The notes beneath the pieces are model-generated. The model was not told the origin of the DNA. It was given only the letters and a program-made list of their open reading frames with translations, and searched no databases. Shown piece after piece: positions 13,768 to 27,949 of a DNA stretch of 64,000 nucleotides (position 1 is its first letter; the number at the start of each line of letters is the position of its first letter). Origin of the DNA: Eumeta japonica (taxonomy: Eukaryota; Arthropoda; Insecta; Lepidoptera; Psychidae); the NCBI GenBank assembly GCA_005406025.1, contig BGZK01000088.1, positions 742,316 through 806,315 of the forward strand, written 5' to 3'. The translations under genes and the position numbers were made by a program.

Positions 13768-14484
13768 CTTATTGCAAAGAAATGCACTATAAATGAAAAA
13801 AATACATTGTTACACTTTTTCCATGATTCTCATACAGAATAGTTATAAGTACTTTAGTCACCTATAACTAGAAAAACAAGTAGGTATGTCGACTATTAAA
13901 CTAGTGTAACCTAAAGTGCATCAGCAAAAGAGCGTATCTTCATAGGATTTACGTCCTTTTGTAGAGAAGCGTAGTTTTTCAGCAAGAACTCGAAAACAGT
14001 ATATTTCATCATGTTCAAAATAGTTTTTATTTAAATTATTTATTAAGCTTTACCTTTATTGTTTTTACATTTTAGACGTACGGTTTAGAAAATAGTGGAG
14101 GGAACACGATTTCTGCTACTTTCAGAGCAATTATTTCCGAAATTATTTACGTAATCAAAAAAAAATTTAAGTACCTTAAGGTGTTTTTAAAATAACTGTC
14201 GAAATATGTGCCACACGTTGATGTTTGCTGAAAAAAAAATCTTTTCAGCTTCTGTTACATGTGTGGTGTGCCCCCTTATAAATATTTCTTTTCGTTATTT
14301 AATTGCTAAAATACGTAGCGACTTATAAAAACACTTACACTACTGAGTTAATTACGTTACGAGTTAAATACGCCTTGTAGTTTTTGAATAAAATGCCTAA
14401 AATAAAAAACCTACGGATGGTCGGACGGATAGATACGACGAAATTATAAGGGTTCCGTTTTTGCCATTTTGCTTCGCAACCCTA
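13768..14484 (-). mobile_element. ~700-bp non-autonomous dispersed element, copy 1
   Basis: This is the reverse-orientation partner of 62132-62838. Read on the minus strand, both start with a GGGTTNCG...AAAATGGCAAAAA...GGAACCCTTATA hairpin-like end, share landmarks such as ATTTCGACAGTTNTTTTAAAAA and TATAACTATTCTGT, and end near GTGCATTTCTTTG. Divergence is considerable, so both insertions are old. No ORF survives. The GGAACCCTTATA hairpin end is common in lepidopteran repeats; the class (Helitron-like or other) cannot be settled here. Confidence 0.65.
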
Positions 14485-17400
14485 AAAAGTACTAAGCGAA
14501 TAGAGCTGAATTACATTTTTGCGATTTCTGTTGGACTATAATGTCTTCATTTGGTAGCGTATATGTCCTCATTTAAAAAATATATAATGCACCTTTTCAT
14601 TACTTTTTCTGATTCAGTCAACCTACTACGATATTAGTAACATATATATAAGCTGTTCATTCGTTTAGGATGGTGATATAGAGATAGAACACATGAATAT
14701 GGAGATAGGATTTTGTAACTCCTGGTAATTTCTTTTGTTCGTTGCTGCCTTGTTAGATTTCTGTTCTTATTTTCCGATTAAGTTTTCTGCGATTGGTTTT
14801 CTTCATGAATTTTGAGCTTCTACCGGGATTATCCAACGGAAAATTCTATTAATGATTAATTCAAATCCCATAGTGGCGATAAATTAAAAAGAAATCACAA
14901 TAACGCTTCTTGCTATAGTTTGAAACATTACGAAAATATGTCTATCACGTTTTAAGCATCAAACGGGATAATAATAGAAAAATTGTTCTGCAAACTCTAT
15001 ATTTCCTCATTAAAACGATACTGTTTATCATAATCTATATTAAAAAAAAAAATACAGTTCACTTCTAGTGACAGATTTGCTTGCCTGTTATAGTATTACG
15101 GATAAGCGTTCGCTAGGATCCCAAAAATAATTTTATCACCAAACGAACTGTAGTAATAAAGATATGTATGTAAATTATCATACAATTTTTAAAAAAGTGC
15201 AATGCACCCATTACACAGTTATCTTAGAAAATAGCGTATAAATTAATCGAAAACTCCTAACTTTCCATCGTCATGATACACAGCGCTGATATCAAATTAC
15301 GGGTGGCGCAAAAAAAAAAAAATAATTAAACGCATTTTCTCCACTTTCGCCTTTTAATTCCGAGCCGGCCTTCTTTAAATCCGCCTAAATACTTCGTTTC
15401 GAGTCCAGAAAGTCGGTAAACAGTTATTAGACACAGGCCAGTGCGTGCTTTCTTCGTAACCGCACGTATTTTTTTTTAAAACAAAACCTCCCCACGACGC
15501 ATGCGCGATACGAACACGGTCATAATATGGATGGTTCCGATTTCATTCGTTATGTTGTAATAGTGGCGTGAATCTATGACAGTTGGCGGTTTTAAGTATA
15601 TTAAGGTTAAGGTAATTCACAATGGTTAACTGGCTAAATCTCAATGGTTAAATGGTTAACCAGGAGTCCAAACAATAATAAATGACAAGTTGTACAATTG
15701 TACATATCTATGATCTATCGCGATGGACTAGGGCCTCCATAAGGATATTTATATTTTCAATTTACAGTTAAATCCCGACATATATATGATATCCCTTGTA
15801 TATATTTTACTGTGGCAGAGACCTGCCGCAGCCAACTTGGTCAGCACACAAAAATGGATTGGCTCGCCTTATAAAATACCAAATCTTCAAAGAATAGGGA
15901 CTTTGTCCAGTGAATTTAAAATTAAGTAAAATTAATCCATTTTCTACGTAGTTTAAAGATGATTCTAAGAAGAAATTATCGATCCCAGTCTTCGTTATCT
16001 TATTTGTGATAAAAGTCCTTAATTTAGATGGAGCCAGAAAGAATACAGAGAACTCTAATCATTCGCACTGGAGTAAAAGTCATGATACAAATAGACCCAC
16101 CACCATCCTTTTTACGTTACACAGCTTGTCTTCTTATGCTTCATGCTACATTCAATAATATTTTTCTATCTACCCCTTCGATCCCTCTTGTTAACCGAAT
16201 AACATGAAAATGTTACTTAGCGCGTTGTCTCATCTTTATTTTGCTCACCTCATGATTTTTGTATTTACCACTTTATTATTTTAACGACATAGATAAACCG
16301 ATAGATAACAAAAAGTTCAGATAATAGTGTTCTTGCTACCATTGGTTTGTTGCATTAAAATTTTACAATATATAAAATATTCATAAAGTCCGATATGGTA
16401 ATAAAACCAATCAAAACGAAATTACATTAAATTTGTTTTCATGTGTTTTAAGTAATATTTAAAATTATGTGGAACATGCTCTTTACTTTTAAAAATTATT
16501 TGATGAATTCCATTTACGATCAATTCGATAATTCATAAATCGGCACTTTACCTAACATTGCATTAAGTCCAATCAATAATTTAATTGATTTTGAAAAGTA
16601 TATAACATTAGTAATGGATCAATCTTATAAAGAACTTACAACACAACCTTGCTTCTGGTTGTTCAAGTGTATATTTTTAACTATAAAAATCTAATGATAA
16701 ACAAACAATAAAATAATTCTACTGGCAAGTAACAAGACGGTAGAATAGATTGCACAAAGCCTAACAAAAGTAATTTAACCTTCACACTGGGTTAAAGATC
16801 ATATATTAAAGAGGCGTATGAGGGTATGAGATGGGATATGTTAGGACCCTACGAACCCATGATAGGCGGTCTCACAATTCCACGATTAGAAGACCGGACC
16901 TTCTAGATGTACTAGAAGGCGTGGTCTAATTATCCAAACTTTGAGAAAGCGATCTTTATTATTTTGTTAAGAAAAGAGGACCGAACAAAATTTACACTCC
17001 CGAACACTAAACGTGAGAAGGTTAATTGCGTTATGAAATCTGAAAAAAAATTAAGTAAAAATAAAGTTAATCAAAAAGGCAACTGTATAATGTGGTTTTA
17101 AGTCTATCGCAAGCACTCGTACATCATAATTATAATGTGTATTTGAACTGAAACCTTAATTTACTTGATTTGATAAACCAAACGTATATGACAAATTTTA
17201 TTATTAAAAAAAAAATATTTTTATTAAAAGTTTTGCATGTCATTACTATTGATATAATAAAATAATTCGATTTCGCGCGTAATCGCTATTTAAGATCTTC
17301 CAAAGATTGCTTTTAATTACTAATTTACAATTATACATTTTTAAAAATGGACTATGGACTGTTTTTCCAAATTATTCGAAGCATATGTGTCCATTATTTT

Positions 17401-20254
17401 CATCTTCGTGACAATCTTTGATTCAATCCACTAATCTTTTTTATATCAAGCATGTACTGACAGAAAGACGCACGTGCATTATATTATATACATACACATA
17501 TATTTATTACAATAATAGACATGCTAAAAATCACTCATACATCATATATTTATGTTAAGCGAACATAAAATATAATTACTTATTAAGGAATATAAAATAA
17601 AAACGTAATCATTACTTAATAATTGGAAAAACTTGAAGGTCATTGTTTCTTTAATTTTTAGATAATTAAAGGTTATTTTTTAAGCCTAAAGAAAGGAGAA
17701 AGTGAGAGATACAATTTTGTAATGATACTTTATTGTCAAATAATCACACTTGGGAATCCTCAAACAATAGAACAATTTCATAGCTATTAAAAGTTAGTGG
17801 AACTTTAAACTTTCACAATATATGACGTTATAATTTGACTTCTTTTACCTAAATCTACCGTCGAAGACAGTTGTGCGAGGATAAATAATAGAGAATATGG
17901 CACATAATACACATAATAAGATTATATATTTCTTACATTGTTAGTAAGTACCTGCTTACTTATGTAAGTAAAATATACATAATGTAAGTGTATGTATCCA
18001 TACATATTTTTTTTGCTCCTCTTAGTGTAAGTATTCGATTTCCGAACGACTTGAATTATTGAGGTCATAATCCTACAATATATTAATTGGTATTTTTGAG
18101 AGAAGGTTTATAGCTAGGCTAAGAGCCTATAGGTAATGTTTTAGTAACTATTAAAAATTCTATCTTTAGGGTTTCCCACCACCAAATAAAAATATGAAAT
18201 CCTTATAGGTTTACTCGTGTGTCTGTCTCTTCATCTATATCACCGTCTGTCGCAATCTACTGGAAATATTGAGTTAACATTTTACATGTAACGGAAATAA
18301 ATTAACTTTTAATATAAGATCGCTTTTGGGGGGTAAATTAGTAAATTTAAAAAAAAGTTTGATAAACTGCACCATGTGACATATGAAATGTGAGTTCTTC
18401 TTGTGAGGGTCTCGAATATATTTTTTCCAATTTAAAAGTAAAAAGTTTAAAAAGTTATTTAAAACAATAGATGAAATTATTGACAATGCCGCATCATCTC
18501 CGAAGCTACCGCATCTGAAATTTTGAAAAAATACATATATCGTTATTTACTACAAAAAATAACAAAATATGTAACGTGTCAAATTAACATAACATTTTTT
18601 TTTATTCATAAGCCGAAATTATATATGTATTATGTTCATATGGTCAACATTTTTTTTAAGTAAATTGCTTAATTTCTGTAAATGACTAGATTGCGGAACT
18701 GTTGGATGGTCACATGACGGTAACGGATGGATCGATGTATGGTCGGATTGGTGGATGAATAAATGGATAGGCCTCCGGTCTCCATATAAAAAATCAAAGA
18801 ATGTATTCAATGTCAACGCGAACGGAGTCGCGGGCATATACTACATCAACATTGCATCCAACGGAAATGATAGAACAACGTCTTTCGGGGCAGTCAACAT
18901 GTTTAACTAAATTATAAAATTATGTATTAAACTTATTCAACTCTTAGTAATTTTAAAAAGAGTTAATTTTCAAATTGGGTCATAAAGGATTTCCATTATA
19001 CCCTAGTTAATATTCCAAATGTGATTAGTTGCTTGCAAATCAATCACAAACAATATATTGACTATTGATAAATCGCGTAGGCGCGTAGGTTATGATTAAA
19101 TAGTACAGAAGTACTAAATAAGAATTGTAAATTGGACAGTAAGTTATTATGATTTCATTGTATCATCTTAAATTTTTTTCTTGATGGGGTGTAATTTACT
19201 ATTTTTCGTAAACTGTGCACATGTGCCATATGATGCCAAAACAAAAAGTGTTAAAAACATAACAAAAAGACTAATTTTCGAACATCCACTATAATTTTTG
19301 CATTAAAACCTTAACACGTACTTCAATGAATTTTCCAATACCACATTATAGTCTCACGTACCATGTATTTATTATTAATTGGCTGCGATTTTTATGACAG
19401 CTATATCTTACGTAGAAAATTAGTTTAAAATTTCTATGGTTTGATTTGGAAACTATACTTTTTGTTAAAAATTCAGTACTCAATCTACAGCACAAAAAAT
19501 TAAATATATAAAATTAATATATCAAATGTTTACAACTAATTGTATTGGCCGTAGCAGTACATTAAATATTGGCTGTAGATTTTTCTGGCAACTGTTATAA
19601 TCTGAATTTTTTTATACATAAATATGGCCTTAGAATATAAATTCATTCAGTTAACATATAAGAAAAGGATTTTCGAATGCCGGATCTTAAACTATGATAA
19701 ATCTCCCATTGTCGGGATAGGGCATGGTGTTTGAGCAATACACACTGTAGATGCTCATGCTTCCAGCTTTCAAAGCGAGAAAATTACAGAAAATAATATA
19801 TTTTATTATATGTAATTATCTAATTATATTACTGAACTGTGTCCGTCTCGTACCATAGCTTTTTCTTCTGAGGACACCTCCCTACAAATTGTGTATATGT
19901 TGCTTTTAAATAATATCAATGCTTGCCATATTTTTCACTTTCTAAATATTTTAGGAAGTTCCTTCAAATGTTAAGCTTTGCTTTATGATAGAATGGCCCG
20001 AGACAATTTATTGATTGCAGATCGAGACCTCAATCTTTCCACGTCGGCCCTACGCTAGTCGGCGCCTGCTCACAGCCGTTATCACCGATGTGGTGATAGC
20101 ATCCGAAACTAGCGATCAAGGCCCCGGAACCAATAGTTTAAGCTAAATATCAATGCATCGGTCAATTTCCACACGATTAGAATTGCTGGAAGCCGGTATT
20201 TCTGGTTTTAAAGGCGATTCGCTCGTTGTTCGGAAACAAGCGTTCCAGTAATAT
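14485..20254. other. Long non-coding region
   Basis: No gene supported across 5.8 kb. AT-rich, with A/T homopolymers and no sustained coding frame. Near 15813-15890 there is a 5' fragment of dispersed repeat family 2 (CAGCCAACTTGGTCAGCACA). The rest shows no recognisable structure. Confidence 0.45.
15813..15890 (+). repeat. Dispersed repeat family 2, 5' fragment
   Basis: The block GCAGCCAACTTGGTCAGCAC followed by AAATGGATTGGCTCG and AAATACCA matches the start of the copies at 10478 and 58120. It breaks off after about 80 bp. Confidence 0.45.
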
Positions 20255-20298
20255 GTAGCTCGATAGCCAGACAAGTACTTGTCTGGCTATCGAGCTAC
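20255..20298. repeat. Perfect 44-bp palindrome, no spacer
   Basis: Positions 20255-20276 are the exact reverse complement of 20277-20298, with no loop (centre AAGT|ACTT). The left arm is GTAGCTCGATAGCCAGACAA plus GT. Outside the arms, TTCCAGT on the left and ACTGGAA on the right are also complementary but offset by four bases. An uninterrupted palindrome this long is unexpected by chance. It suggests a recent foldback or template-switch event, or a dimeric binding site. Confidence 0.9.
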
Positions 20299-23200
20299 TG
20301 GAACTATATAACGTCTGCCGCGAGCGCCGTCTTCGGCGACACGTGCGACACCAGTGGCGATATTTACATGACGTGTTTCTTCTAAATCTAATGATCGATA
20401 TCGAAGATGACTATCACTAGCCGTCTCGGAAACGTTCCTTTACAATTTATCGATCATTCATAGGAGCGCACACTCTGATGATGGAAAGGCACTCTACAAA
20501 TTCATAGCCATAGATTCAAAATAGGTTTATAGAGCGTCTCGCGAGGTCGCATAGAGTAGTCGCGTTTATCTATTTAATTCTACACGTGTCTAATCGATAA
20601 ACAAAGCTAGTACATTCCTTATACAGATGATAACAACGTATATTACCTACAATACAGAAGTAGCGTGTACATATAAGAAGTGCAATGATAATAGCAATTC
20701 ATGTAATATATAATAAAAGAATTATATGTGTAGCCTCCATGAATCCAGAGAAGTGTATCACGAACTAATCTGAAGGAACTCGACTCGACTAATATCCTCG
20801 CATTTGGTAGTTCTAATACGTAAATGTAGCTATTCAGCTACAAACAGTTGAGCTCTCTGCAAGAAGAAGACATAGGAGTCTCAAAGTGGGAAAAATGTAT
20901 TACATTTTTGTTCCAAAATCATTGTTTTGGAATCATGTATGCTATTTCTTTGAGCAGGTTATTCAAAATTATTAATGTTATTACAAATTTGAAATGTCGA
21001 TAAAACTTTTTAATTTTCCAATCGTAAACTGTACACCTTCATATTTCAAAGACTGACAGCCAGTTTCCAGCCGTCAAAATCATCGAAGTGACGTGAAAAA
21101 TGGAGTTACTCGAGAAGAACTCTATTGGATATGCTCGAGAAGAACTTTATATTCTACGTTCAGGTGGTTAATAATGCCATTGATTGATATTACCATCAAA
21201 AATTACGCACTGATCACCTGGCATTTTCTTGATAAATTCCTGGTGACGACGTATTGGTCAAAGTTAATTTGGGTTGACCTAATCACATTACTGTGCCCTT
21301 ACATTTATTTAGAAAATGTTAAATACTGATATGTGGACAATGAGGCTTATTTAGAGATACATTTAGAGTCCTTAGAAGCGATCTGTGTAATGTGACAAAA
21401 ATAGGAGTTCATTTTCATGTTTTCAACAGGTTGAATGTATCATAATCCATTAAATAAAAACAAAATTTTGTAAAATAAATTACCCTAGATTTTTGTAATT
21501 TTTTATGAATGCATTAATTTTGGTAATACTTAAATACGGTTTCATGAAGTAGATTGATTTATATATATACAAATTTATATTGCGAAATAAATAAATTATT
21601 GTAACTTTAAAACATTACCGAGACAAACACAAATTAATAAAAAAATTTTTTTTGTTAATTTTTTATTTGTATTATTTCCCTGTGTAAATAATAAATAAAG
21701 AATTAATGAAAATACGCTCAAGCATGAAATACATTTATGAAAAAATGCTTATTATGTTTTATGGAGAAAAATTGGTGGCCTACTAGAGAGAGGTCTCTTT
21801 GACACCTAAAACCTAATAGCCTACTTGCAAATATTGAGGAATATTGATGGTGCAAAGGAATTATATATAGTGTCAAGTGTAAGTCTATGTTCCCTGTCTA
21901 TCCTTGTCAAAAATGAGCATGAACTTATACTGTTGAGTTTAATTTAGAAAAAGACTACTAGATAACAATTTACTGATTAACCGGAAATGTGTTATGACAG
22001 CTTTAAAGGGACACAGCTTAGAAAATAATTTGTTTTTACCTTTTTTTTTTTTGTAAAAAAACAATATTAAAACCAATGATTTGTATTGGTTAATAAAAAA
22101 TACTTATGAATTTGTTCAAATTGATAATATTTCGGAGAAATTAAAACGTCACTCGCCACCAAACTAAGTATCAAAAGCAGCAAGCATTGAACACCAAAAT
22201 GAAGAGTATGTATGATATCACGAAAGCATTTTCTCGATCGCTCAACAGTACATCAGCATAATTGATAAAGCAAATTGCAGCCTCGTAATCACTCTAATAT
22301 TATAGTAGTGAAAGTTTCTAAATGTGTCTGTGTATACTCTACTTTTACTAGCCTAAACAGCTCAGCAGATTTGGAATGATATTGACATGGGCAAGTTGAT
22401 ACCTTAATACGTAAATCACTTATTTTGAGATAGATTTTTTCCCCGGCTTCCACTACGCAAGCATGCCGCAGACATCCAGGTGGAGTGGAATACGGCATGT
22501 ATATAATTTACACCATAGAGAAATATTTAATGATATTATAAACATTATCCGTGTTGATATTATCATTAGCTATTGCTTTACTCTATTAATAAACATATAA
22601 TAATTACATTATGGTTAGCTTTTGCTGCGATAACTTTTGCCTTTGCAGTTTCAAAGTGGAATTATTGTCGGGTCTAACTTAGATTACCTCACAGATGAAT
22701 ATGGCTACACTCTATCATCATCATCAGCCATCCTCATTCTTGATGTCAAAGTTCCAACCTTATACTAACAATAACTAAAAAAGTTTCAACTTTTTTATTA
22801 CACTTTTTATATTTAATCGAGTCCAAAGTAACAACTATGTTTATATATTTAAAGAAAAAAAATTTTTTTCTTGACGAGAAGTTTTCTCAAAAAACAGTGG
22901 ACCGACTGAAGACCGACTCGCTTCAACCAATTCAGTTATATAACATTTTTTTTAATAGAACCAGAATCGAGGTGGTAATCGCAATACAAATACTAATGAA
23001 ACCGGTATCAGAACAGAGATCAAAACCGCAATCGATACTTATACTTCATCGTTATCGGGATTGGGACCGCGGCCGGAGTCGGGACGAGTGCTGCAAACGG
23101 AAGTAAACGTCCCCTTTGAAGCCTCCATCCGATTAGCTTTCTTATGAAGCACAGTATCGACTGTTCGTGCTTAGATTCTGTGCCAGTGACCGCTATTGTT

Positions 23201-25274
23201 CCACGACAATGCATCATTGTCTCTTTCGTAACTATATTGATCGCTATATAAACGACAGTACAGGAGACTTCTACATTTAGATCAAGTCAAGGTATTCACG
23301 GGAACACTTAAAATAATTTCTTATAATAAAAATACATAAGCCTAAATCAATCATCACTTTGATACAAATACGAGAATTTCCCTATAATAGACACGAGCGA
23401 ATTAGCAGGTATCTAATATTTGATTATGATTGCCTGTCAGAAGACTTCCACGTAATAAAGGTAGCCATAGTCAGTAACACCATATAAAAATTTACACATT
23501 TTCTATAACTTAAAATTGTGTTTTTTTTTTTTTATTTAATTACACTAATTCCGTTATCGCACATTATTAAAAGTGGCCTTACTATCGCATCTTATCACAA
23601 ATGTTACTATATATCACTTCCCTAATTCAATCAAACTTTAAATTATTTAAACATTGGTTTGAAAAAAAAGTGCTTAGTCGAAAAGTTCTTACTTCAAAGG
23701 CGAACGAAGTTCTACTATCTTCAAATTGATCTCTGCAGCACGATCGGTTCGCTTTTGAAGCCTCTTATTTCGTTACCCCTTCCTGCTATGAATATTTTGT
23801 TATCGATCTATTCTATTATATCTTTGTCGCTTCCGCTTTTTGCTAATGGCACGCTTTTAACGTATTCCATTTCAGTAGCTTCCTTCTTCGTGCAATATAA
23901 ATGAAAAATAGTAATAGAACCTTCCAAAAGCTAAAAATCTCGCCAACCTCAACGCTATGCACACCGAGGATGTGTATTTAAGGTACGGTTTGACATCGAG
24001 ATTAGAATACTATTACATGACTAGCTGTTTGCGCGCGTCTTCAGCTATGTAAAAACAGAATATATTCTCTAATTGTTTTTGGATTAGCTTACACTCCCGG
24101 TTTCGATTTTTGGAAATTGTCATTTCCACCCAATTACCCTATCTACAAACACCATCAGTTATACATTCGTTGGGAAGACTATGCGATATTATTATTTTTA
24201 TAAAATTTACTTAAAACAAGAACAAAAATAAGACACGTCTAAAAAATATCGTTAATCTCAGACACCCTTTTTGTTGCAGATGAGAAGTAACTCACGTTTT
24301 TTCTCAAATGTCGAGCTACCACTGTAGAGACTTTCATTTTAATCTATTCAGAATTAGCGGTGAAAATTCACCAACCAAATAGATTTATTTCGGGCTTATA
24401 AGATTTGTGGCTTTGCAACAATTGCTTATATTGAGAAACATACTTATACACTATCTTTTTCTTTCGAATACAAAAATAAGCAAAGACACTTAATAAGTAA
24501 TGGGAAAGGATTTTTTTCTTAAAAATTGGTAATCTCATTATTGATATTCCTGGAATTACTAACTAGTTTCGTTTAACAATGACTTTATTCCAATAATGTT
24601 TCTTGATTTAGTAATTAATTTCGTTTGATAATAGTTCTATTCGGAAAAAAGTGTATAGAGTTACCGACCTCATTTTCTGATATTACATCAGGCTTATTCT
24701 GATCACTTTTTTCATACTATTTCATCAATTGCTAATCTTTCCCGATTAATAATATTAAACCGAATGATATTTTTTAAAGAAACGAAAAGTCTTCTCTTAA
24801 ATTTAGTCATTTGGTGTTCTTTTTTACCGTTAATAATCAAAAAATTAAAAATTTTTGCGTATCTACAGAGTATTACTTAAGTTTCGTTTACGATTTTAAC
24901 ATTTAATTTTATGTTGAAAATTAAATAAAATATAGCATTATACTACATGAATCGTATTTTACGGATATATTTATTTCATAATTATTTTTAATTATTAGTG
25001 ATATCACAAATTAAACGAAATTCATATAACAGGTTTTGAATCTCTTTTGAACAAAACTGAAATTAATGTTTTCTTATCTAAATGGTCATTTATAACAATT
25101 AATCGTATGAAAAAATCGTTCTACATCTCTCCCTTATAAGTTTCCGCTTAAATTAAAATTTTACCAAGACATTTCCCTTCAATGCAAATGACTACCACCT
25201 TCATTAGTAGACGCTCTTCTAACCGCCGCCCGCGAAAATAAAGCAAAGCCTCGACGCAGTTACGCGTCCGCGGC
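20299..25274. other. Non-coding region upstream of the Osiris pair
   Basis: No supported gene. Long AT-rich tracts dominate. Around 22960-23105 lies a degenerate AATCGG/GATCGG-rich repeat also seen on the other strand at 41.0 and 42.1 kb. A CTAGCTGTTTGCGCGC-type repeat edge occurs near 24020. A TATATAAACGACAGTAC motif near 23246 resembles a core promoter without a gene behind it. Confidence 0.4.
22960..23110 (-). repeat. Degenerate ATTCC/GGAAT-type repeat
   Basis: Irregular repeats of AATCGNNNT and TCGGGATTGGGAC occur over about 150 bp. They match, on the opposite strand, the ATTCCGATTCC-like arrays at 40830-41240 and 42090-42380. Probably the internal part of one dispersed element. Decayed, no ORF. 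Confidence 0.35.
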
Positions 25275-25295
25275 CACGGGCGAATGTCGCCCGTG
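25275..25295. promoter_or_regulatory. Inverted repeat upstream of first Osiris promoter
   Basis: CACGGGCGA and TCGCCCGTG form perfect 9-bp arms around ATG, about 150 bp upstream of the TATA box, in a CpG-rich stretch (25200-25330). A dimeric factor site is possible. Function unproven. Confidence 0.3.
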
Positions 25296-25426
25296 ACCGT
25301 ATCGGCTTACGGGTCGTTTTCGCCCGCGTCTTATCGTGCTAGTCGTCTTTTTGCACGCGGCCTCCTATGAAAATATAATAACAGATCGACACACGAGCGG
25401 TTCGGGCGGGCCGCGGATGTCAGACG

Positions 25427-25434
25427 TATATAAG
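25427..25434 (+). promoter_or_regulatory. TATA box of first Osiris gene
   Basis: TATATAAG lies 98 bp before the chosen start codon, in a locally GC-rich promoter region. The expected transcription start is about 25455-25460, giving a 5' leader of roughly 75 nt. Confidence 0.6.
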
Positions 25435-25531
25435 AGCCGGCCGGTAACATCTTATCAAACCGTAACCGCAATCGCATACGAACGGACGTGTGGTGGTTTT
25501 TGTTTTCACACTCCCAATAAAAAAAATAACG

Positions 25532-26063
25532 ATGTTCCTCCTGACGTGCCTCGCCCTCGTGGCCGCCGCGGCCGCCATCCCCAGCCCGGAGGTGCGGGAA
25601 GGCGCCGCCAACAACATAGAGCCCACGGTGGAGTCGGCCGCGAGGGCGATGGGCAAGGACTGCTCGACCGGCATCTTCAGCCCGACGTGCCTCAAGATCG
25701 AAGCGATATCGGTCCTGGAGAAGCTGAGCTCCAAGAAGGAGCTGCGCCTGTTGCCCGGCCTGAGCGTGGTGCAGGAGCCCGCCTCCGAGAACGGCAGCAA
25801 GATAGAGGACATCACCGCCGACCTGGCGAGGTCCTTCCCCGGGAAACCGGAGGAGCGCCTGGACAAATACCTGCTGTACCGTCTCGGCACCTACCTGGAT
25901 ACGCATTCCGTGAAACTGCGGCTGATGGACGAGAGCGCCACCGAAGAAGCGAGGGCCATCATGGGCGAAGCTAGGGCCAAGGGCGGCATCTTGGGCGGCG
26001 GCGGCGGCGGCGGCAAGAAGGGCGGCATGGGAAGGCTCATCGCCGCTGCGCTCATGATGAAAG
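25532..26063 (+). CDS. Osiris-family protein, exon 1 (gene A)
   Basis: First coding exon of a 261-residue Osiris (DUF1676) protein. Osiris proteins are insect-specific, secretory-pathway or membrane-associated proteins expressed in cuticle-forming epithelia. Residues 1-15 (MFLLTCLALVAAAAA) are a signal peptide. Cys44 and Cys53 form the paired-cysteine motif (DCSTGIFSPTC). LLPGLSVV follows at about 73-80, then FPGKPEERLDKYLLYRL at 102-118 and a Gly-rich linker near 150-162. The exon ends after AAAG at a GTAACT donor with one base left over. The ATG at 25532 is preferred over an in-frame codon at 25490 because the signal peptide starts there. High GC and strong codon bias contrast with the AT-rich flanks. 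No AQxLAY motif is seen, so the Osiris subtype is not assigned. Confidence 0.88.
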
Positions 26064-27949
26064 GTAACTTTTTGTGATTATTGGCAAATGGGATGCTTGC
26101 TTGTAGATTTTGTAGTGATTTTTTATATAAAACGTAGTAAGTACGTAATGAGATGACAGTAAACCGAGTTATATCCTACGATTTGAAATCTTCACTGAAA
26201 CATGCCAAGAGTTATAGTTCGTTTCAGTTCAGATATCAAAACGAATGACTAATAATTTCCAATAGTTTTTTTTTTTGCAATAAAATGTGTGGTGTGTATT
26301 TATAACATACATATACTTTTTTTCAAAATAAAAAAAAAAACGTAACAAAATTCAAGTTGTTTTATAATAGTTTTGAAACAGCATTTGCGTTCCTAGCTTA
26401 ACTTTCTTGAAGTTATTTCATTTTACAAAACAAAAGTGCTGTTTAGAAAAACCTATAAGAAATAGTGAATAAAAAAATGGCCAGACAGACAGTTATATCA
26501 TTTATTCATATAATTTAAAACAGTATAGCTTTACAAATGCATTTTAGTAGTGGGTGAGTAGTAAAAAGTAATTATGTAAAAGGTGTAGTAATATGATTTT
26601 ACGTATTTATCATAAAAAATCGAGTAGGTAGCGTTTTCATTATTTATGATACACAGAGAATCAATGAAATTAATTTATTGAAATTGCACTTTTTTTCAAT
26701 CACACACGTTTTGAATCACGTAAAATTATTTTCTAAATCAGAATTTTCAACGAAAATTTTACATATCTTCATTTTAATTCGGAAATAAAATGAACATTAT
26801 GAACACTACCCATTTCATGGAATCAAAAAAAAACCGAATTTCACTTTCTTTGACGATCGCTACACTCTTGTGATTATAGGTAATAAAGAAAATATGTATT
26901 TATATGATTTTCTATCTAAACTTGTTAGTCCCAACAAAACACGCAATTAATTATCTTATGTAATTTTACACATTTTGTTCTCTCTGATGATACCGTCAAG
27001 GCATTTTAAGCTAAAAATTGTATTATCAAACGAACAATCGTCGGATATCAAATAGCAATCATCATTAATCATGCGGTACAAACGAATGAAATTCTACCGT
27101 ATTAGAACTGCTCATCTCGTAATTCTTGTAACTCGTAACACTTTCCTAAACGCTGTAAGCGAAATTCAACGAAAGCATAGAGATACAGTAATTGTACATT
27201 GAACTAGCAAATGAAGAATTATTTAAATATAAACCGGTTATTTTACGGGTGAATGTTGTAACAAGAAAAATTTGGTTGCCTGTAAAGTCGGTATACGGGC
27301 GAAAGTTTTACGTGACAACGACTTTGAATGGTAAAATCATTTTAATGTGAATATTCATTCGTATAGTAGGAAGAAGGATGAAATAATAGTAACAATTTAA
27401 AACATTTATTTATACAAAGAATTATATTTAAAACATTAATTTATACAAAGAATCTCGCACTGAATTTCATATTAACAAAATTTTATTTTACCTTTACACA
27501 CATACGTATTTATATACAAATATACATACAATAACTTGCAATACATTTGCAAGCTATGCACTAATTCTCTAGCGCGCGGCAGACCGATCATAGTTGAGTG
27601 GAGAGACGCAAGGCATTCGGCGGGCCTCTCTCGTTCGGTGACTCATCGTTACGTTACCGAGCGTTACACTTTTCAGTGACTCCCAGCCGCAACCTAATTT
27701 AAGACGTTGTCACGTCGTAACTCCTAAAACGTATGTAGAGTAATTAATTACGCTACCGGCCAGTCGTTCTGTATCGCCTTTCACGCTCGCTATTAGCGCG
27801 TTTCCGATGCTACTTTCAGATTAAACGGTCGTTCACAGATTTTGATTTCTTATCCTATGCAATGCAGCGGTAACGGGTCGATGTTCAATGGCATCGCGTT
27901 TGGTCCTCGGCGTAGCTAAATTTATGGACGGGTCTTTAACTCAATTCAG

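Noticed and set aside
25331..25906. Long minus-strand ORFs opposite Osiris exon 1
   Set aside because: They arise from the GC-rich, strongly codon-biased Osiris exon on the plus strand. They show no family motif and run into the promoter.
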